From the NCBI GenBank assembly GCA_016179165.1, contig JACORX010000073.1:1-6587 (forward strand): DNA of 6,587 bases. The letters are read 5' to 3'. The position numbers and the translations under genes were made by a program. Below the pieces are notes generated by a model. That model did no database searches. It was not told the DNA's origin and saw only the letters and a program-made list of their open reading frames with translations. Origin of the DNA: Candidatus Rokuibacteriota bacterium (GTDB taxonomy: Bacteria; Methylomirabilota; Methylomirabilia; Rokubacteriales; CSP1-6). Shown here piece after piece: positions 5,945 through 6,587 of the stretch. Within the stretch, counting starts at the first letter, position 1; each line of letters begins with the position of its first letter.

Positions 5945-6587
5945 CTAAGCGGCCGGAAGACTCTCGAGGAAGTCGCGCAGCACCCGGTTGAAGACCTCCG
6001 GCTGATCGAGGTTCGACGAGTGTCCCGCGCCGGCGATCACCTCCAGCCTCGCGCCGGGGATCTTCTTCGCCATGTACTCGCAGGGGGCGAGGAAGGGCTG
6101 ATCCTGGTCGCCGACGATGATCAGCGTCGGCACCCGGATGCCCGGGAGCCCGTCGATCACGCGTGAGCCCTCCTGGGCCAGCATCCCGCGGGCGGCGTGC
6201 GCCAGGCCTTGCGCCGAGCGATGCTCGCCCATCGCCTCGCGCATCTCCCGGCTCCGGCCGCTCAGAACCTCCAGTCCGCGCGCCTCGATCTCCGCCGCCC
6301 GCTCCTGCGCCCGCTGGTTCCAGGCGGCGCGCGCCTCGGCGTTCCGGTAGCCCGGGCCCGAGTCGCAGATGACGAGCGCGCGGACCATCTCCGGGTGCGC
6401 GAGGTAGAAGCCGAGCGATGCGACGCCGCCCAGCGAGAGGCCGCCGATCACCGCCCGTTCGACGCCCAGGTGCCGGAGGAGCGCCGCCATGTCGGCGATG
6501 GTCAGATCAGCCGAATACCGCGCCGGATCGGCAGGGCTCTCAGTCTGCCCGTGCCCGCGCATGCTCCAGCTGATGACCTGGTAGCGA
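5945..6587 (-). CDS. Alpha/beta hydrolase, 5' end beyond the window
   Basis: The minus-strand frame is open from the right edge to a TAG at 5945-5947. An ATG at 6562 (MRGHGQTESPADP) is internal: the eight codons before it read RYQVISWS, which is the usual strand before the RGHG turn in these enzymes, so the true start and oxyanion-hole segment lie outside. Counting from that internal Met, the nucleophile elbow GGLSLGG has Ser43, the acid is probably Asp154 in LIIVGDQDQPFLAP, and the base is His181 in GAGHSSNLDQP. It most resembles the broad family holding 3-oxoadipate enol-lactonases and other small esterases or lactonases (205 visible residues plus 8). Nothing in the window fixes its substrate. 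It is convergent with the DinB-fold gene and unrelated in direction to the hydrolase at 4281. In the strand before RGHG, the acidic residue often seen two places ahead of R is Ser here. Confidence 0.92.
   Translation of the reverse strand, partial: RYQVISWSMRGHGQTESPADPARYSADLTIADMAALLRHLGVERAVIGGLSLGGVASLGFYLAHPEMVRALVICDSGPGYRNAEARAAWNQRAQERAAEIEARGLEVLSGRSREMREAMGEHRSAQGLAHAARGMLAQEGSRVIDGLPGIRVPTLIIVGDQDQPFLAPCEYMAKKIPGARLEVIAGAGHSSNLDQPEVFNRVLRDFLESLPAA

Overview
This window is GC-rich (roughly two-thirds GC by eye), densely coding DNA from a bacterial chromosome. Shine-Dalgarno sequences are strong (AGGAGG type) and codons are strongly biased to G or C in the third position. The gene mix is a CO/xanthine-dehydrogenase-type molybdenum hydroxylase, divergent lyase and alpha/beta-hydrolase paralogues, a DinB-fold protein and a degraded HicBA module. 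It would suit a metabolically versatile soil or subsurface bacterium such as Rokubacteria/Methylomirabilota or a high-GC proteobacterium. No rRNA, tRNA or taxonomic marker gene is present, so this placement is only an impression.

Layout. Positions 1-3832 are all minus strand. Read in the direction of transcription, from high to low coordinates, they hold: an argininosuccinate-lyase-like enzyme with altered active-site motifs (3832-2318); a HicB antitoxin (2205-1978) overlapping a HicA toxin by GTGA; a short remnant of a Crp/Fnr-type regulator C-terminus (1797-1684); a Spy/CpxP-like periplasmic protein (1606-1058); and the N-terminal 336 codons of a molybdopterin-binding xanthine/CO dehydrogenase large subunit that runs off the left edge. 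Positions 3911-5821 are plus strand: a small SCP2-like protein, an alpha/beta hydrolase one base behind it, and a DinB-fold protein. A nested palindrome lies between the convergent ends at 5821 and 5945. The window ends in a second, 5'-truncated alpha/beta hydrolase on the minus strand.

How the parts may fit. A 78-base divergent intergenic region (3833-3910) separates the lyase-like gene from the SCP2-like/hydrolase pair. The pair is tightly coupled and probably works as a unit, perhaps on a hydrophobic or carboxylic substrate; neither substrate can be read from the sequence. The Spy-like gene and the molybdenum enzyme gene are 49 bases apart on one strand and may be co-transcribed.

The most unusual spot is 1684-1981. 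The HicA domain loses its normal C-terminus at about residue 63, and a Crp/Fnr winged-helix tail begins in another frame at the same point. The HicA frame itself stays open all the way through the Spy-like gene, giving a 307-codon composite frame. This looks like a recombination scar where a hicBA cassette replaced most of a regulator gene. I see no complete undescribed multigene defence or biosynthetic system here.
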